Shown here: positions 22,644 to 36,700 of the stretch, in pieces | Position numbering within the stretch: the stretch's first letter is position 1 | Layout: each line of letters begins with the position of its first letter | NCBI GenBank assembly: GCA_904063045.1 | Contig: CAJFCJ010000003.1 | Span: 2,838,504 to 2,902,503 of the forward strand | Length of the DNA: 64,000 bases | Source of the DNA: Dimorphilus gyrociliatus | Lineage: Eukaryota; Annelida; Polychaeta; Dinophilidae | Reading direction: 5' to 3' | Notes under the pieces: generated by a model | Database searches by the model: none | Seen by the model: only the letters and a program-made list of their open reading frames with translations | Told to the model about the DNA's origin: nothing | Position numbers and translations under genes: made by a program

Positions 22644-25600
22644 GATGATTCTAACAAGATATCTGTACATATTTCTATTATTTTTAAGAGTTTATACTTC
22701 TGCTAAAAAGTTATCAACTTTAAAAGATTCATGTGACGATCGTAGTTGCTTGAATGGAGGCACATGCGTTATGACTAAGGTATGTAAGAAAAAAATATAA
22801 AAGATAGACAGCTTTTCTCAATATAAATAAATTAACAATAGACTAAGGAGAGAATATGTCAGTGTCCCCCGACATTTACTGGGAAATCTTGTGAAATTTT
22901 TGAGCAGACTTTCCCAACCTGTGAAACTTTTCAATATCCCATAACAAACTCAAACACAGGAAAGAAATACTGTCTTCTATTAGATCCAAGTATTGCTCTT
23001 GTAATTACTATATTATTCTATGATATCCAAAATGATTCATTTACAGATAATTGGATATTTGGTAATACCTTTGAAGATGCTAAAAGACGTTGTGAAAAGA
23101 CAGGCGGTTGGATGTTCAGTTTGAAAAATTATTTATCTTTCTCAAAAGATGTATCGACCATATTCGAAAATAAAGTAGCTATACCTTCAAACTTCGAGAT
23201 TTGGAACGGATTTGAAAAGATACAATCCTCGATATATTCTCTCTCTGAATATCCAATTTATTATGGAAAGATCAGTGACAACGATCAAACTCTAGCAAAT
23301 TACGATAATGTTAAAATTTGCTCAACATTAAATTCTCTTAGTAGTTCATTCACTCTTGCAGCAGGCTATTGTAAGGAAACTCTATCGTTTGTTTGTGAAA
23401 AGCCTCAAATGACAATAGATGACTTAGACTTGCATATAAATGTGACATTTTGTCCAAAGGGATGGTACTATTCTCACTGGTATAGAAAATGTTTTATGTA
23501 TTCACTCCAAACAGTTACTTTTAACGAGGCAGAGAGAAAATGTCATGAACAAGCATCAAATTTGACTCGTCCAACATCGAAAATATACAATCTGCTTCTT
23601 TATCATATATCGTTGATAGAAGAAACTAAGCGTAAATGCGCAACTATCAATAGTCAGTGCAAGTATGGTATAAGATGCAAATTTACATCAGAAAAAAATA
23701 TTTCCAAGTGTGAATGCTCTGCGAATCCTATATGTCTTGCCTCTAAGCCCAAGTTAGATAGACAGTTCTGTGGACCAACGGATAAGAATTGCACGGCCAA
23801 TGGTTGTCAAGACGGATGGTATGGCGAAAAATGCGATATTTTTTATGAGCCATCTAACATTTGGATTGGGATAAAAGCTAATGACGAAAGTTTGGATGCC
23901 GGTGGATTAACAAATCCTGAATCGTTCACAATTGAAACAAAGGGGCAAGGTCCTTGCTTAAGTACAAGTAGTAGCGGTACGTGGAAGGGAAATAGTTGCT
24001 CTGAAAATTTGACTTACATCTGTGAAATGGAACCGAAATATGGTAAATTGCTAAATTTCATTAATTGATGTCATAAACGTTCTTTTTCTATATTTCCAAA
24101 TACAAAGATCTAAAAGTAAAAATTAAGAAATCTTATATGAAAAGGAGAGATGACATGGGTCTTGAATGTGAAGTTCCCTTTGAAGGAAAGGAATTTCTTA
24201 AAGGGGTATACTGGAAGACTTTGCATGGCTATCATAGATTCGAACCGGATGAAACTAGAGTATCGATAAATCAAATGATTACAGAGATGACAGAAAGAAA
24301 TGAGGTAAATAATTTAAATTTTGTAATATATACAAACTTTGAATAATTATCTATGTTTCTTTTCTAATATTTGAATATTAAAGTTGGATATTGTCGATGA
24401 ACTTATTGTTGAAGGCCAATACACCTGCATAGCAAACTATGGACCATTCTCCATTCAGTCAGAACCAGTATCAGTTAGCTTCACATATTTAAATCTTGAA
24501 TTATATTTAAAGTTACCAAAGTTAGTTTTAAACAAGTTATCCCAACAACTAAGCAAGATTATTACGGCCAACCTGAATCGCTATTTCCAAAATACATCGT
24601 TATTTCAACTGGCATCGGATGTATTGACCATAGCAAAGCTAGAGGACACTTTCAATGGTAGTGTTATAATCTATAATACATTAAAAGTTTTCCAAAAATC
24701 AAGATCTTATATACTTACTGATGAATTTATATTATCGCAACTACGAAATCGTTTGAATGAAATGATTGATACAAACTCTCTTTTTAATAATGCGAATCAA
24801 ATTACTCCTGTCGAAATTCTAAGTTTTTCTTTTAAAGGCGAATGCGAAGAAGTCATTACTGAACATCCTGAAGGATTTAAAGTAAAATTCAATAGGGTAA
24901 AAGTAAATCATCAGTCTACAACAACACGCTTATGTTTAGATGGCAAACCAATAGGTACATGTAATTGTACGAAAGAAAACTATAAATATTCGTGTAAAGA
25001 GAATTTGGATTTCAGGAGAAAACAAGACTGTTATCCTACTTCAACAAATAATTCTGTTGAAACTGATACGTTACTGAAACTATCATTGATGAAAATAAGT
25101 AAAAGTAATATAGATGAATTACTTAATAAGTCAAAGGATATAGTTCAAAGGATTGACTTGAATAAACAAGATTACATATATACTTCTTTAATATTAGAAA
25201 ATATTGCACTTTCTCTAATTAAATTAAATCCTAAGCAGATTGTAAAGATCACGGAAATTGCTAACGAAGTGTTAAAAACTCCATTCAGAATAATTGATGA
25301 AGCTCAAAAGACGGCAAATTCAAGCTCAATAATGACTAATTCTATTGGATCTTTAGCGGAAAATGCTGAAATAGATAAACAGCAACTTAAAATTGTCACA
25401 CCTAGAATTTTAATGTTGATAGCTGATACTCAGAATAGTTCGTTCAATGTATTTTTTCATAATGGCTCATCAGCAGATAATCTTTTTCATAATGATTCAA
25501 TATCAATTGACAAAACAGATAAATCCTCATTTTTGAATAATTCTATCAGTGGAGTTTATTTCGATAGTGACCTATTTTCCAATTTAAGTCGTAGATTTTT

Positions 25601-27299
25601 TATGGCAATTTATGCTTCGTCAAAGTTTTTTCAAAATAATGATACGGTTTATCCCATTGGAAATGTTATAAAAGCGTCTCTTGCCAATGTAAAGATAATA
25701 AATCTTGATCCTCCAATAACAACAGTTTTCAAACCATACAGTAAATATGAAACTCCTAAAGAGGATCAATTGAAATGTGTATTTTGGGATAAGATAATTA
25801 GCGATTGGTCAACTGAAGGTTGTTTCTTCGAAACGATTAACAACGGAAGAATATTCTGTCAATGTAATCATTTTACACACTTCGCTGTGTTAACTAACAC
25901 CTATAAACATATAGATAGCCCCGTTTTCTTATCAATAATTACAAAAGTCGGATTGATTTTATCATCATGTGGACTTTTTTTCATTGTACTATCATTCGTA
26001 ATGTTCAAGTAAGTTTATTATATCATTTATCTTTATTTCTTTTAATTTATAAACAATTTTCAGTTTGAAATCTAAAACCCTACCAGAAATCTTTCGTTTT
26101 AATTTATCAATATCGTTAATAATCGTTAATCTATTATTCTTATTTGGTATAAATAAGACAGAGGACAATAATGTTTGTATAGCTATAACAGCCCTGCTGT
26201 ATTATTTCCTACTTGTCTCATTTGCTTGGATGCTTGCTGAGGGGATTTTAGCATTTATCCGCTTTGTTAAGGTATTTGAAAAGAAGTCAAGAAATTGGGC
26301 ATTGAAAGTTATATTTTGTTGCTGGTGTAAGTTAAAAATCTATCATCTTTTGTATTAATAAACATTGAAAATTTGTTTCTCTCTTTCAGTTATTCCTTCA
26401 ATTCCAATAATTTGCATTGGTGCTATAGATAAAGATACATTTAGAGGATACAAAGAAATGTAAGTATAATATATACAGTATTAAAATTATACAATTAACA
26501 TATAAAGAAAAAAGCGTCTATTTTTATTATTATTATTATTAGCTGTTGGTTGAATGGAAATTTATTATATTTCGGATTTTTATTACCAATTGGATTAATT
26601 TTACTCATAAATTGTGTTTTTTTCGTATTATCATTTCGAACTCTCTGTAAAAGACCGCAACAAGCTAATCAACAGAAGAAATTTTCAAAAGTATTCTTCT
26701 TGTTAAGATCATTTTTGTTCTTTACATTTTTAATGGGTTTAACTTGGATATTCGGATTTCTTGGACACAAAGACGCTAAGATGGCATTTCAAGTACTTTT
26801 TTGTTTAATGAATACATTTCAGGGTTTTTTTCTATTTTTATTATATGTATACATGGAAAAATCAGTTATGGATGGTTGGAGGAAATTAGCCTCCTCCTTG
26901 ATACCTCAAAAATTAAGAAAGGAAACATCAAGTGCAATTTCCAAAAGGAATATTATCAGAGAGAATACTTTGCCATCAGTTTCTAATGAGAATGAGATTT
27001 CAATGCACAACAATAAACATCAGACATCGAAAAGAGATAATAATTCTGATTCTTCACAGACTATAACGACTACTAAATGTTCAGAACCTATTGATGAGGA
27101 GGAAGGATATGAAGATTTAATTTTTGATAAATCTAGTCCACACAATAATCAAACCTATTATCCATTGCCTCGAAAAAGAAACAAAACTACAGATAAAGAT
27201 CAAGGCCCAACTGAAAATATATATTACGTGTATCCTGATATTCATGCAGATCAAAACGTTACTTACAAAGATGGACCAATTTATGATAATATTACATAA
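22644..27299 (+). CDS. Adhesion GPCR B (EGF-CTLD-CTLD-EGF-halfCTLD-Ig-SEA-HRM-GAIN-7TM, tyrosine-rich tail)
   Basis: Second tandem receptor. The start at 22644 gives a hydrophobic signal peptide and EGF CNGGTC. Exons begin 22644-22779 and 22842-22989, continue 23047-24042, 24108-24304 and 24384-26008, then the 7TM exons end at 27299. There are two CTLDs (GGWMFSL; WYYSHWYRKCF) and only one clear EGF-like unit (CQDGWYGEKC); the Ly6-like part is missing. The half CTLD ends CSENLTYICEMEP. The Ig domain has LECEV, VYWK and GQYTCIA. The SEA-like domain carries NGSVII at 24654-24668, the classic autocleavage motif. HRM and GAIN follow; the GPS CQCNHFTHFAVLT is cleavable at 25874/25875. The 7TM keeps AWMLAEG, LTWIFGF and NTFQGFF. 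The cytoplasmic tail of about 130 residues is unlike its paralogues: it is acidic and ends in YEDL, YPDI and YDNI motifs. Confidence 0.88.
24654..24668 (+). other. SEA-type autocleavage motif in receptor B
   Basis: Codons N-G-S-V-I lead into I-Y-N-T-L in the segment between the Ig and HRM domains. SEA domains that self-cleave do so at G-S-V-V-V or close variants. Receptor D has GSVIV at 37040-37054. Confidence 0.55.
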
Positions 27300-28152
27300 T
27301 ATACAGTATAACGATTATATTAGAATAGAATCATATATGCTATACATATATTTAAAATAGATACAATGCATTGATATCAGCTAGTACTTTAATTTCTTTT
27401 TAATCCTATAAGACATCTGTCTACCAATATCAATGCAATCTGATGAAGTATCCTTAAAAATATTTTAATAGCCTTGTTAAGTATTTCTTTCCATATGTGT
27501 GTAAATTACTCAGACTTCAAGGCATATACTTTGAGTAGTAATACAATTTGAGTACATGATCTTTCTTATAAAAACTTTATTTTATTTTAATAAACCTTTA
27601 GAGTAATGATAGATTTGTTATAGGCCCATTCAAAATATGTGGGATTAAACGAGTGTAAGACAAAGAAACGGAGAGAGATGGTGAGTTGGTTTATTAAGAT
27701 ATTTTACTTCCAATAACAGTGGTCATTATGCGCAACTGATATATCTATAACCAGAGCTACGGATAAAACTGATATTACAATAACAAACTAGTTGCATTTT
27801 TAGGTAATTAATTAGATAAATTGCATGGCCAACATCTATAAATAAGATATACGTCGACCGAAAACACAGCTAACATTTAGATAAGTCACATTTCTTTAAC
27901 TAGCATCGAACCGAAGAGGCTAAAAGCAAATTAGAGAATAACTGATACAAATATAAAATTCAGAAATTCTGTGAATGATGCTTATAGGTAATAATTAAGA
28001 ATATAATCATCTTAATATGATAATAAGCTTGTTAGAAAAATAATCGCTGTTGTTAATAACTATACTGAATTGATAGTTGATGGAGTGTATGAAACATTTT
28101 CGTTATTTCTGAATCGAATGTAGTATAGAAAACTATCAGTTTTTCATTAAAT
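27300..28152. other. Intergenic, receptors B to C
   Basis: About 0.85 kb holds the B 3' untranslated region, with aataaa-type signals near 27588, and the C promoter side. TATACAGTA lies at 27300-27308. No gene is seen. Confidence 0.6.
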
Positions 28153-31100
28153 ATGGATAATACATTTGCTATTCTTATACTATTAATTAATATTTATAGT
28201 ACCATTCCTGTAGACTGGAATAATGATAGATTACATTATTTTACATGCCTTGATAATTCTACATATTCAATAAAAAATAACGTAAGTTAACTTATATACA
28301 GTATTTGTTGTTTGAATTGAATGATTAATTTTTAACTTAATTATTTCATTCTTATTTAGAGTTCTAGTTTTGAATGCAAATGTCTTACTGCATCGCAAAA
28401 TGATTGTCAAGATTCTTTATTTAGATACAGTTGCGAAAAGCCATGGACTATGCCATCCTGGAAGAAAAAAGATTCTTATTGTTATAGAATAATTCCTTTT
28501 ATTGAATATTATTCTGGAGTACAAATGTGCTTAGATAGCGGAGGATGGCCATTGTTGAGCAGTTTAAATACTATTTCAATCTTTTTCAGACAATCTTTCA
28601 ATGTACCAAAAGATTTTTGGATTGTTCCTAAAGATTCTTATCAAATATCATCACGGATTGCTACTAATTTTAACCAAAACATCAGTCAATTGAGATTTTC
28701 TGTCGTACGTAGAAATGAAAGTCACGAGTGTAGCTTTATCAATCTCAAACAGTCTAGAAACCAACCGTTTTCGAATAAGGACGAGAGTAGGGCCCCTTGT
28801 TTTAAGAAAAAAAATTTAATCTGTAAAACTTATGGACTTGACAGCCATGTTTATTCAAATATTAACTTTTGCCCAGAAAAATGGATTTATTCACCGTACT
28901 TTAATGAATGTCTAAAATACTTTTCGCAGCCAAAAATACTTAAATCAGCTGAAAAGACCTGCAAAATAGCAAAAGCCCAGCTAGCTAAGTATCAGTCTCG
29001 GTCGCATTATGAAACTTTAAGATCAGCATTTCTTTTGAATGGGAATTTAAGAAGTTGCGATAGTTTAGGTAATTGCGATGATAAACGGTCTTATAAAGGA
29101 ATAAAGTGTGCTTGTAATAATTCAATGAACGATTCTGATTGCTCAAATTTTCTTCATAAAGGAGATTGTTTATTAAAAGAATGCCTTAGCACTTGGTATA
29201 GATGTTCTTCATCCCTCTGCGAAGGATCAAAAATATGTATAGATAATCAAATAGACCAAAGATCATCTATTATTTGCATTGACCAAGTTTTAACCTCAAA
29301 TTCTAAACCAATCGATCAGCCATGTTTAAGAAAACCCTGTAAACAAAATGAACTATGTTATTCTTTAAGCAAAGATAACTATAAGTGTATTACTATAAGC
29401 CATCAACAAACGGAGAGACTAGAATGTCATGTTTGTAGATCTACAATTGGTTTAGACGATTGCCTCTTATATGCTTCTACAAGTCAAAATTGCGTAAGTT
29501 TATAATTAATTGAAAGAAAAATAATTTAATTATCTCAATAATTAATAAAAAATTTTTTACATAGGCTTCTTGTAGAACAATAGTTAAAATGGAAAATTAT
29601 CAATTTAAATCGATTATGTTAAAGTGTAGTAATGAAAGATGTAAAAAATTTGTCGTATGTAAAAATCGTAGATGTACAAGAAAAGAATTTTGTTGCCGTA
29701 CAAAACATTGTATTAAACCAGATTATTGCAGTAAATATAGTTATGATCCACCTGGCTGCAAAAGAAAATGTAAATGTGCATGTGATTCGTACAGTGGCGC
29801 CTGTTTAAATTCTTGCCCAAAAGCATTTATAAGTACTATTTCAAAACCTGATACTATTGTTCCAAAACAATTAATGTATAGCGAAGTGAAAGGTAAAATT
29901 GAATACTTTTGTTAAAAAGCTGTTTATTATATTTGTACTTTTCAATTTTTACTAGATAGTAATGGTAGATGGTCATATCTTCAAAATATGAGCCTACCTT
30001 ATTTTTGCTCAAAATTACCATCATACGGTAGGAAAACTTATACATTTTATTGAAAAGAAAAATATCGTTATTAAACGGCAATCTTTCGTAGAAAGATCTA
30101 ACGTTTACGTTAAACGAATTGGAATAATGGGGCCTAATAATTTTGGCTATGAATGCCGATATCCAAAGGAGTATGGAGCATTTGTAAAAGAAATTATTTG
30201 GACAAGAAATAATAAAGTATTGAACTTAGAAAGAAATGTCGTTAGGCCATTAGTGGAAGATATATTGAAAGAAATATCTAACAAGAAGGTAATAAGTCTT
30301 GTATTAATAATTGATACAATCGATGCTATCTTTGCCTTGTAGAAATCTATATTTCTATTGGAAGGGAAATATCAATGTTTCATTGTTTTACCAAATGCAA
30401 AACTATCTTCAAAACCAGTGAAAGTAAGATTAAGGGTTGATAAGATGCATTTAATAATTGATATGGAAATAGTTAATAGCAGTATAGAGAAAAAATTGAC
30501 TGAAATTATTCAAAATACGGTTACTACTTTTGGGAAATATGAACCGTCCTTTGTAGAACTATTAAAAATATCCAAATTGAACTCGAAAAGTAATAGATAT
30601 TCTTACATGATTAATATCTCTCGTAGAAGGAAAAAGTTCAGCAGATACCCTCAGCAGAATGAGCAACTGTATCCTTCTGGAGAATATGAGTCATCTTTAA
30701 AACTTAAACTAAGACGCAGTCTTGAGGATAGAGAATATCCAGTATTAAGTTTGAGGTTATACTGGGAAAAATGTCAAAAAAAAGTAGTTTCTTCAAAAAA
30801 TTATGGAGCTATAACTTTTATAGGAGTAAAATATGGTAGAGTATCACGTTCAAAAGAGAGATGCTTTAATGGTAAACATATTGGAAAGGTAAAATGTTTA
30901 TTAATAAATAATACTGTAACCAAATGGGATGATAATATTATTTGGAGACCAGTAGAAGATTGTAACCCAAAAACAGATTCCTTAAACAGTAATATTGACT
31001 TAAAGAATATGTCAATAGACTTGTCAGAAAATGTAAACATAGTATTTGAGGAATTGAAAAACATAACAAAATCAAGGACTCTAAAATCGATAGATATTTA

Positions 31101-32798
31101 TTATATAAATAATATAATAAGTAATGCACAGAAAGAGGAAACATTACAAGACGAAAGCACATTTGAAAATTTATTACAAACGACAAAAAATCTATTACAC
31201 ATTGATGAAAATACAATAACTAAGACGAAAAATACGTCATTTAGTTTACCAATAATTATTAATAATGTTGAAGAAATAGCTAAAACGATCAAGTTAGATA
31301 AGGATAGCAAAAGATTCTTTACAAATGAAATATCAATTGATATAAAACAAAGTAAAAACTTTAACTTCAATTGCTTCGTCGTAAAAGATTTGGATGAAAA
31401 TGGAACATTAAATAATAATTCAATTGAGTTTAATTGGCTTGATAATGAAAGTCAGTTAAGTAATTCTGTTGCTGCTATACATTTTGAAAGCAGTCTCATC
31501 AGTGATGATGAAGATGAACGTCTTATTACTAAAATAATTTCTAAGGAAAATGTCTTTCAGATGAATTCCAGTATTAAACCTATTACTAAAATTATTAGTG
31601 CCTCCTTTACATCAGAGCGAATGATAGACATTTATCCTCCTATTACACTTGTATTTTTACCCGATAATAACCTTACAATTAAAAACTTATCAAAGATTAA
31701 ATGTGTGTATTGGGAAGATAATCTACATGATTGGTCAATGGATGGATGTTATTTTGATAGAATGGAAAATAACAGAATATTTTGCAAATGTAATCATTTT
31801 ACCAATTTTGCTGTATTACTAGATATTGAAAGGGATGATAATGAAGATTTTGAAGCCTTTTCAATTGTTACAACAGTTGGTCTATGGATTTCTATTGTTG
31901 GTTTATCCTTAATTATTATATGTTTTCTCATATTTACGTAATTATTATTATTATATTTACTATTTAAATTTACATATTTACTAATGAACTCTTTTATTTA
32001 ATACTTGAAGAAAAGATTGGAAAAGGGTTGAACAAGGCCAAATAGCTTTAACTAATTTAGCTCTCGCCTTAATTATTGTGGATACAACCTTCTTACTCGG
32101 TATAGACAAGACAGAAAATATTACAAAATGCTATATAGTATCGGCAATACTGTACTATTCTCTTTTAGTTGCATTTGGATGGATGCTAGTTGAAGGAGTA
32201 TTATCTTATATTAACTTTATTCAAGTGTTTGATACTCATATCTCACATTTCGTTAAAATAACAGTAATCTGCTGTTGGTGTAAGTAATTTATGTCCACAA
32301 TTAACAAAATAGCAACTAACTTTAATATTAATACTGCCACAGCTTTACCCGTAGTTCCGGTTATCGTTGTATCGATCGTAAATAAGGATCTATTAATCGG
32401 ATACGAAAAAATGTATTACATAATTTTTCTATTTATGGTCATTCGCTTACTAATTTAAACATTGTTTTAGATGTTGGCTGGATAGCGGAGTATTCTACTT
32501 TGGATTTCTGATACCGATTAGTTTAATATTATTAGTCAATTTAATAATATTCATAATATCATTTCTTAATATATATAAAAGTGATCATGGAAGACTCATA
32601 AAGCAACAATCAAGGGAAAGGGCATTAAAAAGGCTTCGTCTATTTCTTGCTATTACATTTGTTACTGGTTTAACTTGGATATTTGGAATGTTTGCCGTTA
32701 AAGATGCCAAATATACCTTCCAATTAGTATTTTGCCTACTCAATAGCTTTCAAGGTGGTATTCTCTTCCTTTTTTTTATATCAAGAAGAACAAGATGA
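28153..32798 (+). CDS. Adhesion GPCR C (reduced ectodomain, near tail-less)
   Basis: Third tandem receptor and the most eroded ectodomain. The start at 28153 gives a signal peptide (TFAILILLINIYS). The first EGF is degenerate. CTLD 1 (GGWPLLS) and CTLD 2 (CPEKWIYSPYFNEC) are recognisable. EGF units are poor, a Ly6-like region runs from ECHVC to CCRTKHC, and the half CTLD is shortened to LPYFCSKLP. The Ig part keeps YECRYP and GKYQCF. The SEA-like segment lacks the G-S motif and carries a basic run RRRKK. HRM (CFNGKHIGKVKC) and GAIN lead to the GPS CKCNHFTNFAVLLD, cleavable at 31800/31801. The 7TM keeps GWMLVEG and LTWIFGM, but after TM7 only SRRTR precedes the stop at 32796-32798. There is thus essentially no cytoplasmic tail. 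The gene is still open throughout, so I call it functional rather than a pseudogene. Confidence 0.85.
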
Positions 32799-33749
32799 TA
32801 AAAAATGAATATGTTAAAGATTATAGAAACTATAGTAAACATTTAAGCTATATTTGCTACATAAGCTCTCTAATATGCTACAGACGTTTATATTAATCAT
32901 AAGTATATCGTAAATTATGTATTACAATCGCCAAATGTTCTTTCGAAAGTAAGCTCTTTCTGTTGAATACACAATTTATTGAGGTTATTGAAAACTTTCC
33001 ATGACAAAATTACTAATAAGTCGAAAAGACATGCGGTAAAACGATGATTCAGCATACAATATAGTATCCTTCTTGCTAATTCTTAATATTATAAAGCTTT
33101 AGTGCATATTCTTAACATACGTAATAATAGAGGATTGTTAATAAAGAAGAGCAGGATCTTGAAAAAGAGGAAAAGATTTATCACAGAAATTACGCAATAA
33201 TAATGAAATTAAGATATTGTAGTAATAATAAAATATATAAAATATATAAAATAAAAACTAATTGCAATTTTATAGAATTAAACAAAAAAGGAAAATTATT
33301 GTCTGAATCCAGGCCATGCGAATCGTAAAACGGTTGGATCGTGATATGAATAATTAGTAAGAATAGAATCCATATAGAGAAAATATAATAAATATAATTT
33401 CTTTATTTTGAATATTTTATAAAATTTTGGTGGATTCCTTTACTTTATTCAGACGCTACATTATTAATAATATTTATTTTATATATCTCTTATTTTTCTT
33501 TCATATGCTATTAATGGACTTTGTTAATTTAAAAATGTCAAACTATCTGTCTACCTAATAACAATTTTTTAACCAAATTTTGTACAATATTAGTTGGTTG
33601 GGTTCATTCATGAGTCACACCTGTGTGTATTGAAAATACCTAATATTCGCGCTAGGTGTAGACAACTTTAGTCAGCAGTCAATACAAGGTTTCACTCTCG
33701 TAAGAGTAATTTTTAAATTATTCTAACTACTGAAGGATACCATTGGAAA
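32799..33749. other. Intergenic, receptors C to D
   Basis: About 0.95 kb of AT-rich DNA holds the C 3' untranslated region and the D promoter side. No open frame or repeat is worth calling. Confidence 0.6.
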
Positions 33750-36700
33750 ATGTCTAATTTAATGATATTATTCTTACTACTGACTCTAAATTATTGTTTT
33801 ACTCTTGACTGTTTACAAAACAAATGTAAAAATGGAGGATTATGTGTTCAAATAGAGGTGAGTGAATATTTGTTCACTTAGATAGTATTATTACTTTACC
33901 CTATTGGAAAACAATGATATAAACATATTCTTCTCTTTTTATCCACTGAACGTTTATTATCATAATTCTACTTCAACTTTTATTTAGTATACATATACCT
34001 CAAACAAACTCTCTATAAAATTTTTGCCTATTAAGGACATTATATTTATTGACCTGTACTATTTTCATTAAAATTTATGCTGTGTATGTAATTTAATCTC
34101 TTCTCTATGAATATATTCAAACAAATAAAAAGAGGAAAGAGAGAGAATATCATTATCTTTAGTAATACGATTATGAAATTTCTTAAAAACTCTCTATCCT
34201 ACATTTACAGTATTTCTTTATATTATGTCAATACTAGACTTTTTTCTGACTTTTTCCCATTAGGCATATTGAAAATGCATATTATATAATATTATAAAGC
34301 AGGTTAAGAAAACTGACATTATTTCTAGATAAGAGAAAGCTATTTTTTGTCAATGTATTTCAGGGAAAAACTATATGCCAGTGTCCACCTCCATTCTATG
34401 GGGCTATATGTCAATATAGGAGTTCTCGAGGCATTTTTTGCGATGAAGGATGGAAACTCAGTACTACACAAACGTGTTTAAAATATTTTGAAAAGCGATT
34501 AAGTTTTAAAGACGCTTCGTCGAGTTGTATTGACTCGGGTGGATGGCTTATGGGATTGGCGTCGAGTTTCAAAGAACCTAATACATATTTGAATACACAT
34601 ACAAAATTACTGACAGCTTTTACTGATGTTTCAATATTTTTATCGGATACTAGAATTTGGTTGGGTATGGAAAATCATGACGAAATTATATACTCAAAGT
34701 ATGAATATCCTAAATTCTATGGAAAGTCTGGTGAAGACGATTTTAATGGATATTATATTAAGTCTTTTGATTCCATAAAAACATGTAGCTATTTGGAAGT
34801 AAACAAATTTGGACAAAGGCCTTCTTTAAATAGCATATATGACGTTGGAAGTTGCAGCCATTTAAAGAGTTACATATGTGAAAAATCACTTTCAGAATTT
34901 ACCATCCTTGAAAAAACAAAATTCTGTCCTGAAGGATGGTACTATTCACAAGATTTTAACGCATGTTTAAAGTATATACCAACACCTCTCCCATTTCAGA
35001 ATGCATCTAATGCTTGTAAACTTGAAGATAGTCATATTTCTTGGCCAAAATCACTTAAATTTAATATTATGCTGACTGAAATCAGTGTTCTAACAGAAAC
35101 GGAACTAGGATGTGGACTATACAGCCCTTGTAAGAATGGAGGGAGTTGTTTTTTAACAAAAGATGGATTTAGTAATTGCCTCTGTCCTATCGATTATACT
35201 GGAAAATTTTGTGAGAATTCTCTTGTGAAAAACGTTTGCGCTTCAAATCCATGTGGTGATGGTGGAATTTGTATTCCATTGCCAACAGGATTTAGCCTGC
35301 CGTATGTGTGTATTTGTCGAAGCGGAATAGCCATGTCTGAATGTTCAAATGATATTTGCTCTTTGATTAGTCCATGTGGTCAATATGGATCATGTGTAAC
35401 GGATCCATCAAAAACTTTGGGCTTCAAATGCTATTGCACTAGCAATTATGAAGGTGAATACTGTGAAATCTCGAAAGTAATCAAGGATTGTCCTAACTAT
35501 TCATGTGGATCATATAAACAGTGCAAACTAATTCCGTCACAAGGCCTTGACATCACGTGTGTTTGTCCTGCTGGACGTTATGGAGATAAATGTGAATTAG
35601 CTATTCCTACAGATCATCCATGTAAAACTAATCCATGCAAGAATAATGGACTTTGCGTTCCAATAACTCCTTACAAAAAAGATTACTATTGCGCGTGCCA
35701 AAGTAAATTTTTGGGAGACAAATGCGAACAAAGAGAGGTGCAGATTCCAGGTTCTTCACTAGTTTGTAATGAGGAAACAACAACACAATGCCCTGTTTGC
35801 AGTGTTAGTGGAAATCTACAGGAATGTATGAACAAAGTTGATTTGGCAAGTGGATGTGTAAGTAACACGTTTTAAAATGGTATGCACTTAGTTCAAATAA
35901 ATTTTCTTTTTTAATTATTAGAAATCATGTTCAATAATCCACATGAAAGATGACAAGACTGGTATGGAAAGAACAAGCATTAGATGCAATCAGAAAAGCT
36001 GTAAACAGCAATATACCTGTTTAACTTCACAACCCAAATGTGATACTCAAGAAATATGTTGGGGACCAATAGAGTGCCAACCACCGAATGTCTGTACAAC
36101 TGAAAATCAGCATGGAAAGGGCTGTAATTATGTGTGCAGATGTGAAGGTCCTTGCGAAGATTCAACAGGTACATGTCTTACTGGAAAATGTAAAGTTGAT
36201 TGGTATGGCACCAAATGCGATATCAAATACACACCTATCGAAATTTTAATTGGAGTTAGATTGCTTCAAAATGAAATGGTATTTACAAATGGTGCAAAAA
36301 TCGATAAAAGCATCTTAAATGATATGATAATAGACAAAAAAAATGGTAATTGTTTTAAAACTACAATTAATGGTGATTGGAAAAGCATACAATGTAATGA
36401 AAAGCATACTTTTGTTTGTCAAAAAAAGCCAAACTATGGTAAGTTTTGTACGATATAAACTATTTAAAGTTTATATATTAGCATTTATTAATAATTTATA
36501 GATAACTTTGAACAACTTGAAATTAAAAGAACAAGCATTTCAACAATTAAAGATTTAGGAATTGAATGTGTTATACCCAAAGATATTTCCAAATTATCTA
36601 AATCTGTTTATTGGAGGAAGGATAATGGATATTTTTCATTTACGAATCCTAAAAATAGAATTAATACTACTATACTATTAGATAATCTAAAAGTACTGAA

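Noticed and set aside
34107-34289. 60-codon frame inside the first intron of receptor D
   Set aside because: It lies wholly within an intron defined by good donor and acceptor sites and matches nothing in the paralogues.
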